Notes under the pieces: model-generated
Seen by the model: the letters and a program-made list of their open reading frames with translations, nothing else
The model's database searches: none
Told to the model about the DNA's origin: nothing
NCBI GenBank assembly: GCA_013285915.1
Contig: JABDGS010000038.1
Location: 1-34,449 of the forward strand
Source: Bacteroidota bacterium
GTDB lineage: Bacteria; Bacteroidota; Bacteroidia; Chitinophagales; Chitinophagaceae
Length of the DNA stretch: 34,449 bases
Direction: 5' to 3'
Position numbers and translations under genes: made by a program
Shown: positions 7,606 through 16,620 of the stretch, piece after piece
Position numbering within the stretch: position 1 is the first letter of the stretch
Layout of the letters: each line of letters begins with the position of its first letter

Positions 7606-8197
7606 CCGCAGTTTCCAGCGGCTTAAATACCGCTTTTTTGTATACAATTTGTGTAAGCACATCGCCTGCGGTTTTAAGAACGAGAAAAACAAGCGGTGCG
7701 GAGACGTGCAAAAAAGCCGGCGCCAATATCATAAGGTGAATAGGTACAATACGCACATAAGGCATAAAGAACATAGACCCTATGCTGATGGCTTCGGTGC
7801 GGTTACGTATTTTATCCTGTGTAAAATTTATGAGGCAGGCAGTGATCAAGATATAAAATGAAAGCTTTGCAAACTGCCAGTCAATGTTCTTTAAATTTAT
7901 AACGCGGCTTAGGAAAAAGTAGTACACGAGGTGAAACATACCGTAGTGGAAAATGAAAAGAAACCCCGCGCAACCTTTTGTTGATAGCACATTATCGGTT
8001 TTAAGATCTTTAGCCGCATTGGTTACGGTAAAAATATCCAGCGCGTTAAATATTCCAATGCAAATGCTTTGTACATAAAAAAGCAGCAAAATAGTATCAA
8101 TAGAAGAGGGCGTCTTAATATAGCTATATATCAGGAAGATATTCATGCCAAGTACCGCCCATAAACTTATATCAGTAAAATGGATCCGTTTAACCAA
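7574..8197 (-). CDS. DUF6498-like integral membrane protein
   Basis: A 207-residue protein with about five or six hydrophobic helices: residues 10-27, 36-58, 77-95, 110-125, and two near 137-170. The segment LLLFYVQSICIGIFNALDIFT (about 38-58) followed by a Lys-rich loop, then FLFIFHYGMFHLVYYFFL, is the pattern I associate with DUF6498 proteins. Those are small polytopic proteins of unknown function. It is encoded opposite the NIPSNAP gene and the two coding regions share 32 bases at their 3' ends, so transcripts from the two strands are complementary there. I infer a membrane location but no activity. Confidence 0.7.
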   Translation of the reverse strand: MVKRIHFTDISLWAVLGMNIFLIYSYIKTPSSIDTILLLFYVQSICIGIFNALDIFTVTNAAKDLKTDNVLSTKGCAGFLFIFHYGMFHLVYYFFLSRVINLKNIDWQFAKLSFYILITACLINFTQDKIRNRTEAISIGSMFFMPYVRIVPIHLMILAPAFLHVSAPLVFLVLKTAGDVLTQIVYKKAVFKPLETAAKSANSLPVL

Positions 8198-8320
8198 GGG
8201 TATTTTTTATAAAGTACGCGATAAATAATCATCAGTGACCTACCCACCAGCGGGTATAAAGGCTGGAGATTTGTTGAAGCAAGTAGCAAAAAAGTCAGTT
8301 TTAACATACACAAGCTTATA

Positions 8321-8354
8321 AACAAATATTAATTTGTTAGCAAACAATGTTTGC
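8321..8354 (+). promoter_or_regulatory. Two adjacent palindromes before the TolB-like gene
   Basis: AACAAAT / ATTTGTT (8321-8327 and 8332-8338, 4-base gap) is followed one base later by GCAAAC / GTTTGC (8340-8345 and 8349-8354, 3-base gap). Both are perfect and end two bases before the ATG at 8357. AATGTTTG (8346-8353) inside the second one is one base off the -7 consensus, so this looks like a promoter with overlapping operator sites. No candidate regulator is encoded beside it. Confidence 0.5.
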
Positions 8355-8356
8355 GA

Positions 8357-9598
8357 ATGAAAACTGCCTTAATTTTTTCAACCTCGGTTTTAATGGCAAT
8401 TAACGCTCTTGCTCAACAAACGCAAGCCGACAGTGCCTTCGCAGTGCGCAATTGGGCGTTTGCCAACACGCTATACGGGCAGGTATTGCAAAATGACAGC
8501 ACAAATGCTAAGGCATGGTACAGGCAGGCCATGTGCTGCTACAGGCTTGGTAACAACAGGCAGGCCGCTATAAGCATGCAACAAGCAACACTTAATGGCA
8601 TACACGGCGAAACCGCTTATTTTAACCTGGCCTGCTTTTACAGCATGGTGAAAGATCGTGAGGGAGCTGTTGGTGCACTTAAAATGGCAATAGCAACAAA
8701 AAACATTAGTGCGCAGGAAATAAAAAATGAGCCAGACCTTAGTTTTATTTTACAGGATACGGCAACCAGGCGAATGGTTACTAAACTTGAAAGCCAGCCC
8801 GACTGGATAGATGAAAATCCATCATGGTCGCCCGATGGTTCAAAAATAGTTTTTGAGTCGCACCGCTTTGGAGATAATGCGCAGGTTTGTATAGTAAATG
8901 CTGACGGAACACACCTGCGGCGCCTTACCAATAACCAAGATTATAACGGTATGCCCTGCTTTATGCCTGATGGTCAAAAAATTGTTTTTAGCTCAGGCGC
9001 ACAATTTGGAAAAACCGGTGACCGTAATATTTTTATAATGAATATTGATGGTACCGGCCAAACACGATTAACACACAATAAGGGACATGATCATTACCCG
9101 AATGTGTCGCCCGATGGTAAACAATTAGTGTTTAATTCTGACAGGGACGGCCACCGTGAAATATACCTGATGAATATTGATGGCACACGGCAACAACGAT
9201 TAACTAATGCTGCGGCGCACAGCGATTATGCATCATGGTCGCCGGATGGCAGCAGGATTATTTTTGAGTCAGTTCGTACCGGCTCTTGGGTTACCTATAT
9301 TATGAATAAAGACGGAAGTAGTCAAACGCCTATTGCTGTAGCTTCTGCACCAAGATTTTCGCCCGATGGCAAAAAAGTTGTATTCCACAATAGCCCCTAT
9401 GGCTCTTTTGAAGTGTTTATAATGAACAATGATGGTTCGGCTACCAAACAGCTTACAAACAATACTGGTGCTGACTCACTGCCCTGTTTTTCACCTGATG
9501 GGAAAAAGATAGTGTTTATTTCAGGTAAAGATGGGTTGCAGCAACTATATATGATGAATGCTGATGGAAGCGGGCAAAAGAAACTTGTATCAAATTAA
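8357..9598 (+). CDS. Exported TolB-like six-bladed beta-propeller with N-terminal TPR
   Basis: A 413-residue protein starting at the ATG at 8357; a TTG two codons upstream is less likely. It has a Sec signal peptide (MKTALIFSTSVLMAINALAQ) and then a TPR-like region (about residues 22-115: AFANTLYGQVLQNDSTNAKAWYRQAMCCYRLGN). Six PD40/WD40-like repeats follow, each with a P-x-[FWV]-[SM]-PDG core and an I-x-NxDG turn (for example WSPDGSKIVFESHRFGD, FSPDGKKIVFISGKDG). Together these would close a six-bladed propeller like the C-terminal domain of TolB. It is not in a tol-pal operon, so it should not be named tolB. A periplasmic binding or scaffolding role is likely. Confidence 0.85.
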   Translation: MKTALIFSTSVLMAINALAQQTQADSAFAVRNWAFANTLYGQVLQNDSTNAKAWYRQAMCCYRLGNNRQAAISMQQATLNGIHGETAYFNLACFYSMVKDREGAVGALKMAIATKNISAQEIKNEPDLSFILQDTATRRMVTKLESQPDWIDENPSWSPDGSKIVFESHRFGDNAQVCIVNADGTHLRRLTNNQDYNGMPCFMPDGQKIVFSSGAQFGKTGDRNIFIMNIDGTGQTRLTHNKGHDHYPNVSPDGKQLVFNSDRDGHREIYLMNIDGTRQQRLTNAAAHSDYASWSPDGSRIIFESVRTGSWVTYIMNKDGSSQTPIAVASAPRFSPDGKKVVFHNSPYGSFEVFIMNNDGSATKQLTNNTGADSLPCFSPDGKKIVFISGKDGLQQLYMMNADGSGQKKLVSN

Positions 9599-9687
9599 TT
9601 CAGCTGTTGCAGTAAGGGTAGAGCAAATGAGGTTCATATATTTTTCTACTCTGTAGTTAACCATCCTTCGCAAAAACTTTAAACTTT

Positions 9688-11466
9688 TTATAAACTAAAA
9701 TAAAAAGTAGCCCCTTCATTTGGCGTGGCTTCAGCCCAAACGCTGCCATTGTGCTTTTCTATTATGCGTTTTACCAGGGCCAGCCCAACCCCGGAGCCTT
9801 CAAATTCCTGCCATGAATGCAGTCTTTGAAAAACACTAAACAGTTTATCAGCCTGCGCCATTTCAAAGCCTGCGCCGTTATCCCTCACATAATAAATAAC
9901 GCGTTCATTTTCCTGTTTATATCCAATTTCAATACGGGGGTTAACCTTTTTAGAGGAATATTTTACAGCATTTCCAACCAGGTTCATATAAACCTGTTTC
10001 ATCATGCCGCCATCTGCCTCTGCAAGGGGCAAAGGGGCAATATAAACATGGTACTTTTCCTTTGGTACATGCAGTAACAACTCATCGGTAACATGGCTTG
10101 CAACAGCATGCATATTTACCGTTGAGATCACAAGGTCTTTTTTGCCTGTTTGCGAGAAAGATAGCAGGTCATCAATCAACCGCCCCATGGTTTGGGTATT
10201 ATCAACTATTGTGTTAATTATCCTGTCTGCCTTCGCATCCAGCTTTCCCGAATAATCTTCTTTAAGCATCGTCGAAAAACCCGTTATTGATCTAAGGGGT
10301 GCCCTTAAATCGTGTGAAACGGAATACGAAAATGCTTCAAGCTCTTTATTTGCATACTCAAGCTGCATAGTCCGTTCAGCAACTTTTCTCTCCAGTTCGT
10401 TGTGCGTTCTGTGCACATCTGCAGCCATGGTATTAAAGGCAAGCGCCAGTTTACCCAATTCATCATCCCGCCCCATGTCAACTGAAACCGGTGATAAATG
10501 ATTACCCTGCGACATAGCGGTTGAAGCCTTTGTAAGATTGTTTAGCGGCCTTGTTATATTACGGCTCACAACCCATGCAACAAGTATACCCGCCGCTGTA
10601 AGTACAATGCCAATAACAACTATCCACCTTAAAAAAGTTGTTACCCCCTGCAACGCTGTTTGCTCTGAAAACGCGATTGTAACCAACCATTGGGTTTGGG
10701 CAATGGGCTGTGTATTTGCAATTAGTGGTTTACCATCCTCGCCGGTAAATTCAACCAGCTTGCTTTTATCAGCAACCTCAAATGGGGCTGTAGGCAAGGG
10801 TTTAAACAGGTCTGTCCAAAGGGTGCCATCAGTATTGCCAATATAAAAACTTGCGCCCGCACCCACCAACTGCGAGAATTGTTCAATACTTTTTGGACTG
10901 GCCCGCAGCGTAATCCACGAAATCACATACCCTATGGTACGTTTGTTATCAGCAATTGCTGAAATGAGCGGAAAATAAACAAAGCCGTCAATATTATATA
11001 TCCTCCCAACCTTGCCTGTGCCCGGCTTAAGGCTGACTACTTCATCCTTTAAATTAATGCCCGCAGAAAGGATAGATTTAGTAGAAAAAACAAGGGGTAA
11101 AAGATTTGCATCAGTAAGCCCAATAAAAACCCAGGTACTGTCGCGGTATAATTTATCAAGGGCTTCACGCGTCTCTTTTTCAAATTGTTTGCCGCCTGAA
11201 TTTATATAATCAATTACAGGTTTTTGCGTAGCTGTGGCGTTGGAAGTTTTTACCAGAAAATCTTCTGACTGGCTGAATGACGTACTTATTTGTGATGTTA
11301 ACGAGCTAAGTCTTTCCGCAGCCAGCGAAAGCGTTGCTTTGCGTAAACTATAATAGTTGGCAAAGCCGTACGAAACAATTACTGCAAGCAAAAGCACACA
11401 AATTAAAAGAGGTAACCTTTGTTGTATGGACAAACGGCCAAACAAATTATTAGTGTGGCTTCTCAT
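9688..11466 (-). CDS. Membrane sensor histidine kinase (Cache-HAMP-HisKA-HATPase)
   Basis: A 592-residue kinase. TM1 is at about 17-37 and TM2 at 280-300, enclosing an extracytoplasmic Cache-like sensor (about 38-279). A HAMP linker follows (301-353), then a coiled segment and HisKA with the phosphoacceptor His385 in SHDLRAPLRSITGFS. The HATPase domain carries the N box (NLVGNAVKYS, Asn499), G1 (DNGAGF, 529-534) and G2 (GSGVGLAL, 557-564). The HSWQEFEGSGVGLALV stretch resembles phytochrome-type and related kinases. No response regulator gene lies in the window, so it is an orphan here. It is divergent from the FtsX-type permease gene across a 345-base region with a strong inverted repeat. Confidence 0.93.
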   Translation of the reverse strand: MRSHTNNLFGRLSIQQRLPLLICVLLLAVIVSYGFANYYSLRKATLSLAAERLSSLTSQISTSFSQSEDFLVKTSNATATQKPVIDYINSGGKQFEKETREALDKLYRDSTWVFIGLTDANLLPLVFSTKSILSAGINLKDEVVSLKPGTGKVGRIYNIDGFVYFPLISAIADNKRTIGYVISWITLRASPKSIEQFSQLVGAGASFYIGNTDGTLWTDLFKPLPTAPFEVADKSKLVEFTGEDGKPLIANTQPIAQTQWLVTIAFSEQTALQGVTTFLRWIVVIGIVLTAAGILVAWVVSRNITRPLNNLTKASTAMSQGNHLSPVSVDMGRDDELGKLALAFNTMAADVHRTHNELERKVAERTMQLEYANKELEAFSYSVSHDLRAPLRSITGFSTMLKEDYSGKLDAKADRIINTIVDNTQTMGRLIDDLLSFSQTGKKDLVISTVNMHAVASHVTDELLLHVPKEKYHVYIAPLPLAEADGGMMKQVYMNLVGNAVKYSSKKVNPRIEIGYKQENERVIYYVRDNGAGFEMAQADKLFSVFQRLHSWQEFEGSGVGLALVKRIIEKHNGSVWAEATPNEGATFYFSL

Positions 11467-11811
11467 TGACGGTCTTTTAAGTTATAGAGCATATTTCAAA
11501 ATACAAAGCGCTTTAACCGGATGTTCCTTGTACTAAATTGAATACCGTTAAAAATATGTTTTTTTATTAAATCAATAATTATTTTGTCGATTTAATAAAA
11601 TTGCAAGTGCCATAATTATAAAGCACCAACGACCAGTTGCTTTTATACGTCATGATGAGCGCATAAATATTTTTTTATAACCGCACACCTGTTGTATCAT
11701 AAACGTACATTCGGCAGAGGCCAAAACACATAATGTATTCGTTTTCAATTATTAAAAATAATGGTATTATTTTGGCACACTGAATGTATACTTAGCAAAT
11801 ACTTGTCAATT
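11467..11811. repeat. 345-base divergent region with a 12-bp inverted repeat
   Basis: No gene is visible between the kinase and the permease. TTTTATTAAATC (11562-11573) and its exact complement GATTTAATAAAA (11589-11600) form a perfect 12-bp stem with a 15-base loop that itself contains the palindrome AATAATTATT. The rest is AT-rich. A near -7 element TATTTTG lies at 11768-11774, 37 bases before the permease ATG, and a mirrored TATTTTG (minus strand, 11503-11497) precedes the kinase. Both have one T fewer than the consensus. Confidence 0.5.
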
Positions 11812-14178
11812 ATGTTTAAAAACTATTTTAAAACTGCATGGCGAAATTTAATGAGAAATAAGTTTTACTCATTTATCAACATCGCCGGTCTTAGTGTTGG
11901 CCTGTGTATAGGTATGGTTATTTTATTGTGGGTTGAAGATGAATACAGCTTCGATGGCTTCCACACCAATGCTGAAAATATTTACAGGCTTGAAAACAGG
12001 GTGGGTACTGGTAACAGCACACAAATATGGAGTGCCACAGTTGCGCCCATAGGCATGCTGGTTAAACAGCAGTTGCCCGAAGTGAAAGATTACGTGCGTA
12101 TTAGCGGCAACTATTTTTTTTCAGCGTATAGAAACGGGGATAAAATATTTAATGAAAATTATACCATACTTACCGACCCGCAATTTTTTACTTTTTTTGA
12201 TTTTCCCCTGATAAAAGGGAACAAGGCTAAACCTTTTACCAATATAAACAGCGTTGTGCTTACTGAAACCAGTGCCAAACGGTATTTTGGCAATGCTGAC
12301 CCCTTAGGTAAAACAATACTTGCCGATAATAAAGTAAGTTTTGTGGTTACAGGCGTAGTAAAGGATTTTCCAAAGAACAGCAGCATAAGGCCCGATATGA
12401 TATTTCCGCTGGAGTATTTGCGCCAGCAACGTTATGGCGGCAAAATTGGCAACGAAACAATGGAGCACGACTTCAGGCAGTTTAATTACGATACTTACCT
12501 GTTGCTGCAACACGGTACTAATATAACAGCATTAGCAACCAAAATACGCAATATACACCTTGCCAATAAGGCAGATGATACAGATATTTTATACCTGCCG
12601 CAGCTACTGAAAGATATGCACCTGTATCATGCCGATGGCACACCCGGCGGTATTGAAACGGTGCGCATATTTACCATTATAGCTTTACTTATTTTGGCTA
12701 TAGGCTGCATAAACTATGTAAACCTCTCAACTGCGCGCAGCATGCTGCGTGCGAAAGAAGTTAGCATGCGCAAAATTGTTGGTGCCGCAAAATTGCAACT
12801 GTTTTTACAGTTTATTGTTGAAACTGCGCTGCTGTTTATGTTGGCAGCAGTAATGGCAATAGGTTTAATGTATATGGTATTACCGGTGTTTAACCAGGTA
12901 TCGGGCAAAGAACTTATTATAAACCTGGGCGATTATCATTTATGGATGGTTATTTTACTCACCATCACAGGTACACTTATAGCATCAAGTATATATCCGG
13001 CGCTGCTGTTGTCTTCTTTCCAACCTTTAAAAGGGCTGAAAGGCAAATTCTCTACCAGCACAGGCGATGCAGGTTTCAGGAAGGTTTTGGTAATTACACA
13101 ATTTGTATTTTCTGTTGTTTTAATAACGGGTACTATTGTTATACGCGGCCAGCTGAATTTTATTCGCAGCAAAGAATTGGGTTATGACAAATCGTACACC
13201 TTGCACATGAGCATGCGCGAAATGGGCAACCATTATGATGCGGTTAAAGCAGAACTGCTTAGGCAGCCGGGAGTGCTTGCTGTAACAAGGGCATCAGACA
13301 GCCCGGTTGAAATAGGCGGCGAAACAGGCAGCAACGACTGGCTTGGCAAACAAAAAGGGCAAACATTAATGCTGCACCCGATGAGCATAGATAAAGATTT
13401 TATTCCATTTTTTAAAATGCAACTGGTACAGGGCAATAACTTTAGCGATGCAGCGGCCGATTCAACACATTTTATTTTAAATGAAACTGCTATTCGCGAA
13501 ACAGGCATACAAAACCCCATTGGCAAAACATTTAAGCTTTGGGATACAAAAGGAACTATTTCCGGCGTTGTAAAAGATTTTCATTTTGCCAGTATGAAAG
13601 AAAAAATAGCCCCGGCAATATTTTACTATAACCCGCACAACGATTACCAACTGTTTATTAAAACCACAGGCAAGGATGCACCCAGGGCAATTGCCGCCGC
13701 CGAAGCGCAATGGAAACAATATAATGCAGGCTTTCCTTTCAGCTATACATTTTTAGATGAAACATTTGACAGGCTATACCGCAGCGAAGAGCAAACGGGC
13801 ATACTGTTTAATGCATTTGCGGCTATAGCTATATTTATATCATGTCTTGGCCTGTTTGGCCTTGCCGCATATACAGCGCAGGTACGCACCCGTGAAATTG
13901 GCGTGCGCAAAGTGCTTGGTGCAAGTGTTACCAGCGTTATACAATTGCTTGCGGCTGATTTTGTAAAGCTGGTATTAATAGCAATTGTTATTGCTACACC
14001 CGTAGCATGGTACGCAATGGATAAATGGCTTGAGGGGTTTGCATATAAAACAAATATAAGCTGGGTTGTATTTGTTATTGCCGGCTTGATTGCAATAGGT
14101 ATTGCGTTTGCAACTATAAGCTTTCAATCAATTAAAGCGGCATTGGCCAACCCGGTGAAGAGTTTGAGGACAGAATGA
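11812..14178 (+). CDS. FtsX/MacB-type ABC transporter permease
   Basis: A 788-residue permease starting at the ATG at 11812 (MFKNYFKTAWRNLMRNKFYSFINIAGLSVGL, the stereotyped start of this Bacteroidota family); an in-frame ATG at 11761 adds 17 unrelated residues. Layout: TM near 22-42, a MacB-type periplasmic core domain, three TMs around 290-420 with the coupling motif AKEVSMRKIVGA, a further TM near 430-450, a second periplasmic domain, and three C-terminal TMs with REIGVRKVLGASVTSVIQLL. Such two-repeat permeases act with a separate ATPase, using mechanotransmission to move lipids, peptides or drugs. No ATPase gene is adjacent, so it must borrow one from elsewhere. Family assignment is firm, substrate unknown. 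Confidence 0.92.
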   Translation: MFKNYFKTAWRNLMRNKFYSFINIAGLSVGLCIGMVILLWVEDEYSFDGFHTNAENIYRLENRVGTGNSTQIWSATVAPIGMLVKQQLPEVKDYVRISGNYFFSAYRNGDKIFNENYTILTDPQFFTFFDFPLIKGNKAKPFTNINSVVLTETSAKRYFGNADPLGKTILADNKVSFVVTGVVKDFPKNSSIRPDMIFPLEYLRQQRYGGKIGNETMEHDFRQFNYDTYLLLQHGTNITALATKIRNIHLANKADDTDILYLPQLLKDMHLYHADGTPGGIETVRIFTIIALLILAIGCINYVNLSTARSMLRAKEVSMRKIVGAAKLQLFLQFIVETALLFMLAAVMAIGLMYMVLPVFNQVSGKELIINLGDYHLWMVILLTITGTLIASSIYPALLLSSFQPLKGLKGKFSTSTGDAGFRKVLVITQFVFSVVLITGTIVIRGQLNFIRSKELGYDKSYTLHMSMREMGNHYDAVKAELLRQPGVLAVTRASDSPVEIGGETGSNDWLGKQKGQTLMLHPMSIDKDFIPFFKMQLVQGNNFSDAAADSTHFILNETAIRETGIQNPIGKTFKLWDTKGTISGVVKDFHFASMKEKIAPAIFYYNPHNDYQLFIKTTGKDAPRAIAAAEAQWKQYNAGFPFSYTFLDETFDRLYRSEEQTGILFNAFAAIAIFISCLGLFGLAAYTAQVRTREIGVRKVLGASVTSVIQLLAADFVKLVLIAIVIATPVAWYAMDKWLEGFAYKTNISWVVFVIAGLIAIGIAFATISFQSIKAALANPVKSLRTE

Positions 14179-14182
14179 TAAA

Positions 14183-14400
14183 CGTGAATCGTCAATCGTG
14201 AAACATGAATGTGCACTGTCAAACTTCAATCGTGAAACGTCAGTCGTAAAAAATGAAATAGGTTGATAAATTCAACACTTAATATTCAATTTACAATGAA
14301 AAACAAGTGAGGCAAATGCTTTTTTAATTATTTAAAATTTGAGGGTTGAATATCAAATGTTGAGTGTTTGAATAAAGGAACTTTAAACTTTAAACTGGAA
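14183..14400. repeat. Degenerate word-repeat region before the MATE gene
   Basis: The 269-base gap (14179-14447) has no gene. It contains two exact copies of TCAATCGTGAAAC (14192-14204 and 14226-14238) among looser variants such as CGTGAATCGT and CGTCAGTCGT. It also has an imperfect inverted repeat of TCAACA.TT.ATATTCAA type (about 14272-14289 against 14346-14363, two mismatches in 18). A final ACTTTAAACTTTAAACT stretch (about 14379-14395) is also repetitive. This mixture of related short words looks like a decayed or actively slipping intergenic repeat rather than a coding region. Confidence 0.55.
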
Positions 14401-14431
14401 ACTCGATCGAGTAAACTCCGTCCCGTAAACT

Positions 14432-14439
14432 TATCTTTG
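14432..14439 (+). promoter_or_regulatory. -7 promoter element of the MATE gene
   Basis: TATCTTTG is an exact match to the Bacteroidota -7 consensus TAnnTTTG and ends eight bases before the ATG at 14448. The expected transcription start falls at or next to the start codon, implying a leaderless or very short leader. No clear -33 TTTG is seen. Confidence 0.5.
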
Positions 14440-14447
14440 CCGCCCGC

Positions 14448-15806
14448 ATGGAAACAGCAACGGCAAATATGGATTTAAGGGTGAAGATAACCAACAGGCA
14501 AATTTTACAAATTGCGTTGCCTATTGCCGTATCCATTCTTGTACCTCAGGTAAACTTTATTACCAACAATATATTTTTAAGCTCGCTTGGCGAAGAACAG
14601 TTGGCGGTTGCCGGTATTACGGGCGTGTTTTATTTAATATTTGCTGTAATTGGTTTTGGGTTAAACAATGGCATGCAGTCGCTTATAGGCCGCCGTGCTG
14701 GTGAGGGCCGGGTAAACGAAATAAGCGGGCTGTTTAACCAGGGTATTCGCATCGCATTATTATTTTCTGTTGCCGCTATCATCATTACATATTTTGTAGC
14801 ACCTGTTGTTTTTAGCCACACATTACATAAAGCAGACCATATACAAATGGCCACCCAATTTTTATACATCCGTATATGGGGGTTGCCGTTATTATATATG
14901 TACCAGTTGCGTAACGCAGTACTGGTTGGTACCAATCACAGCAAATATTTGGTTGCAGGTACACTTGCTGAGACCATTACCAATATTGTGCTTGATTATG
15001 CACTTATAAAAGGCCGCCTTGGCTTTCCACAAATGGGGTTTAATGGTGCTGCCATTTCATCAATTATTGCTGAAGGGGTGGGTTTTTTAACGGTGTTTTT
15101 AATGATGCGTGCAAAAGGCATAAGCAAAAAACTGCAGCTGCATAACGATTTTTCGTACCAGCCAGCCAATACAAAACTTATACTGGTACAATCGTCCCCG
15201 TTAATGCTGCAGTTTATGATAAGTGTAACAAGCTGGGAGTTTTTTTACATTTTGATTGAACACCACGGTGAGCGCGACCTTGCTATAAGCAATACCATGC
15301 GCAACATTTTTGGATTATTCGGTTGTGTTTCGTGGAGTTTTGCGGCAACAAGCAATACAATGGTAAGCAATATAATAGGGCAGGGGCTGCAGCACAGGGT
15401 TAAGGAACTTATTATAAAGATCATGACGCTTAGCGTAAGCTTTGCCGCAATTATATTTATTATACTTAATATATCCGATGGTTTTTTGCTAAAAGTGTAC
15501 GGGCAGGGTGATGATTTTATAAAAGCCGCTGTACCTGTTGTAAGAGTAGTATCTGCAGCACTTGTATTAATGTCGGTAAGCACTGTGTGGCTTAACGCAG
15601 TTACGGGTACAGGTAATACGCGTATTAACCTGCAGATTGAAATTGTGGCTATTACCCTGTATTGTATTTATGCCTATGTTGTTCTGGAAAAACTGAATAT
15701 GCCTATTACCTGGGGCTGGGCGTCTGAGTGTGTTTACTGGACAGCCATGCTAATACCATCATTTTTTTACATACAAAGCGGTAAATGGAAGGGGAAGAAG
15801 ATATAA
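14448..15806 (+). CDS. MATE family efflux transporter
   Basis: A 452-residue protein with about 12 hydrophobic helices in two halves, the MATE layout and length. The N-terminus reads ITNRQILQIALPIAVSILVPQVNFITNNIFLSSLGEEQLAVAGI, the family's TM1/TM2 region. The DYALIKGRLGFPQMGFNGAAISS segment (about 181-203) is the conserved end of TM5/TM6, including the LGFPxMGxxGAA motif. MATE proteins export drugs, metabolites or other small organic compounds in exchange for Na+ or H+. The substrate cannot be read from sequence. The gene stands alone between the permease and the HigBA module, behind a repeat-rich spacer and its own -7 element. Confidence 0.92.
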   Translation: METATANMDLRVKITNRQILQIALPIAVSILVPQVNFITNNIFLSSLGEEQLAVAGITGVFYLIFAVIGFGLNNGMQSLIGRRAGEGRVNEISGLFNQGIRIALLFSVAAIIITYFVAPVVFSHTLHKADHIQMATQFLYIRIWGLPLLYMYQLRNAVLVGTNHSKYLVAGTLAETITNIVLDYALIKGRLGFPQMGFNGAAISSIIAEGVGFLTVFLMMRAKGISKKLQLHNDFSYQPANTKLILVQSSPLMLQFMISVTSWEFFYILIEHHGERDLAISNTMRNIFGLFGCVSWSFAATSNTMVSNIIGQGLQHRVKELIIKIMTLSVSFAAIIFIILNISDGFLLKVYGQGDDFIKAAVPVVRVVSAALVLMSVSTVWLNAVTGTGNTRINLQIEIVAITLYCIYAYVVLEKLNMPITWGWASECVYWTAMLIPSFFYIQSGKWKGKKI

Positions 15807-15903
15807 AATGGTTACGGGTTACCGGTTGGGAGAGTGGTTATTTTTGCAAGGTTAATATCGTGGCAGAACATATACCTCACGTGGCACGCGCATAATGAAA
15901 CCG

Positions 15904-16203
15904 CTATGCTGCTTCCATTTCTTTCCTCGCAATAGCTAAATCATAGGCCATTTGTACGCGAAGCCAATAAGCGGCATCGATATTCAATGCTTTTTCTATT
16001 TTAACTGCCAGCCGTGCTGAAATATGGCGCTTGCCTTTCAGCAGGTCATTAAGGTGCGGCGGTTGAACGCCTAATATTTCAGCAAAAGCTTTTTGAGAAA
16101 TGGTGCGTGCTTCAAGTTCATCACGCAATATTTCGCCGGGGTGCAGTACTATATCTGTTTCAAGCTGTTCCCCCTTCCTGTTAACTACTTTATAATTAGA
16201 CAT
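15904..16203 (-). CDS. higA: HigA-type antitoxin (XRE family)
   Basis: A 99-residue protein from the ATG at 16203; a TTG two codons earlier lies between this ATG and the toxin stop and is less likely. The motif LHPGEILRDELEARTISQKAFAEILGV, then PPHLNDLLKGKRHISARLAVKIEKALNIDAAYWLRVQ, is the classic HigA/VapI helix-turn-helix pattern. The short N-terminal extension MSNYKVVNRKGEQLETDI precedes the HTH. It is downstream of the toxin gene with a six-base gap, the usual toxin-first order of higBA. HigA neutralises HigB and represses the operon. Confidence 0.92.
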   Translation of the reverse strand: MSNYKVVNRKGEQLETDIVLHPGEILRDELEARTISQKAFAEILGVQPPHLNDLLKGKRHISARLAVKIEKALNIDAAYWLRVQMAYDLAIARKEMEAA

Positions 16204-16209
16204 ACACAA

Positions 16210-16518
16210 TTATTCATAATGTTTAGACAAATCTTCAACCAAAACTACTTCGAGCAATGTTATGCTGTCGTTTTCAATAGAAAATTCGAGCCTGTATTGT
16301 TTATTTACCCTTACAGAGTATAAGCCCTTTTTATCACCTTTTAAAGCCTCAAAATTTAATGACCTGAATTGCCTTAGCTGGTGTGAGTTATCCGCATTTT
16401 TTAACCTGAGGATGGTTTTCTTAAATTGAATAACTAACTCCTTGCTGTAAATTATTTTTTTTAATGGTTTACCTTCAAACAACTTTTCAAGATATATGTT
16501 GTTGAACTTAATAACCAT
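16210..16518 (-). CDS. higB: HigB-type toxin (RelE superfamily ribosome-dependent RNase)
   Basis: A 102-residue toxin. The core FKKTILRLKNADNSHQLRQFRSLNFEALKGDKKGLYSVRVNKQYRLEFSI followed by a beta strand (ITLLEVVLVEDLSKHYE) matches the HigB/plasmid-maintenance killer family of the RelE fold. These toxins cut mRNA on the translating ribosome. The conserved basic VNKQYRLEF strand and the terminal His-Tyr are in place, so the toxin looks intact. First gene of the higBA operon. A TAACCATAA word occurs at the start codon (16512-16520) and again at 16546-16554, a possible operator half-site pair. Confidence 0.9.
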   Translation of the reverse strand: MVIKFNNIYLEKLFEGKPLKKIIYSKELVIQFKKTILRLKNADNSHQLRQFRSLNFEALKGDKKGLYSVRVNKQYRLEFSIENDSITLLEVVLVEDLSKHYE

Positions 16519-16620
16519 AAGGTAAATTGCTTTTTAAAATTATATTAACCATAACAAACAAAAGCTTTTAGGGCCTGCCTTTTTTTATAAGCACAGTGCA
16601 ATTTACACAGGTTATATCTA

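Noticed and set aside
8357..9598. Naming the propeller protein tolB
   Set aside because: It has an N-terminal TPR in place of the TolB N-terminal domain and no tol or pal genes beside it.
14183..14400. CRISPR array
   Set aside because: The words are short, degenerate and irregularly spaced; there are no uniform repeats and spacers and no cas genes.
15904..16518. A wider defence island around higBA
   Set aside because: Flanking genes are a MATE exporter and dxr; no restriction, nuclease or other defence gene is in reach.
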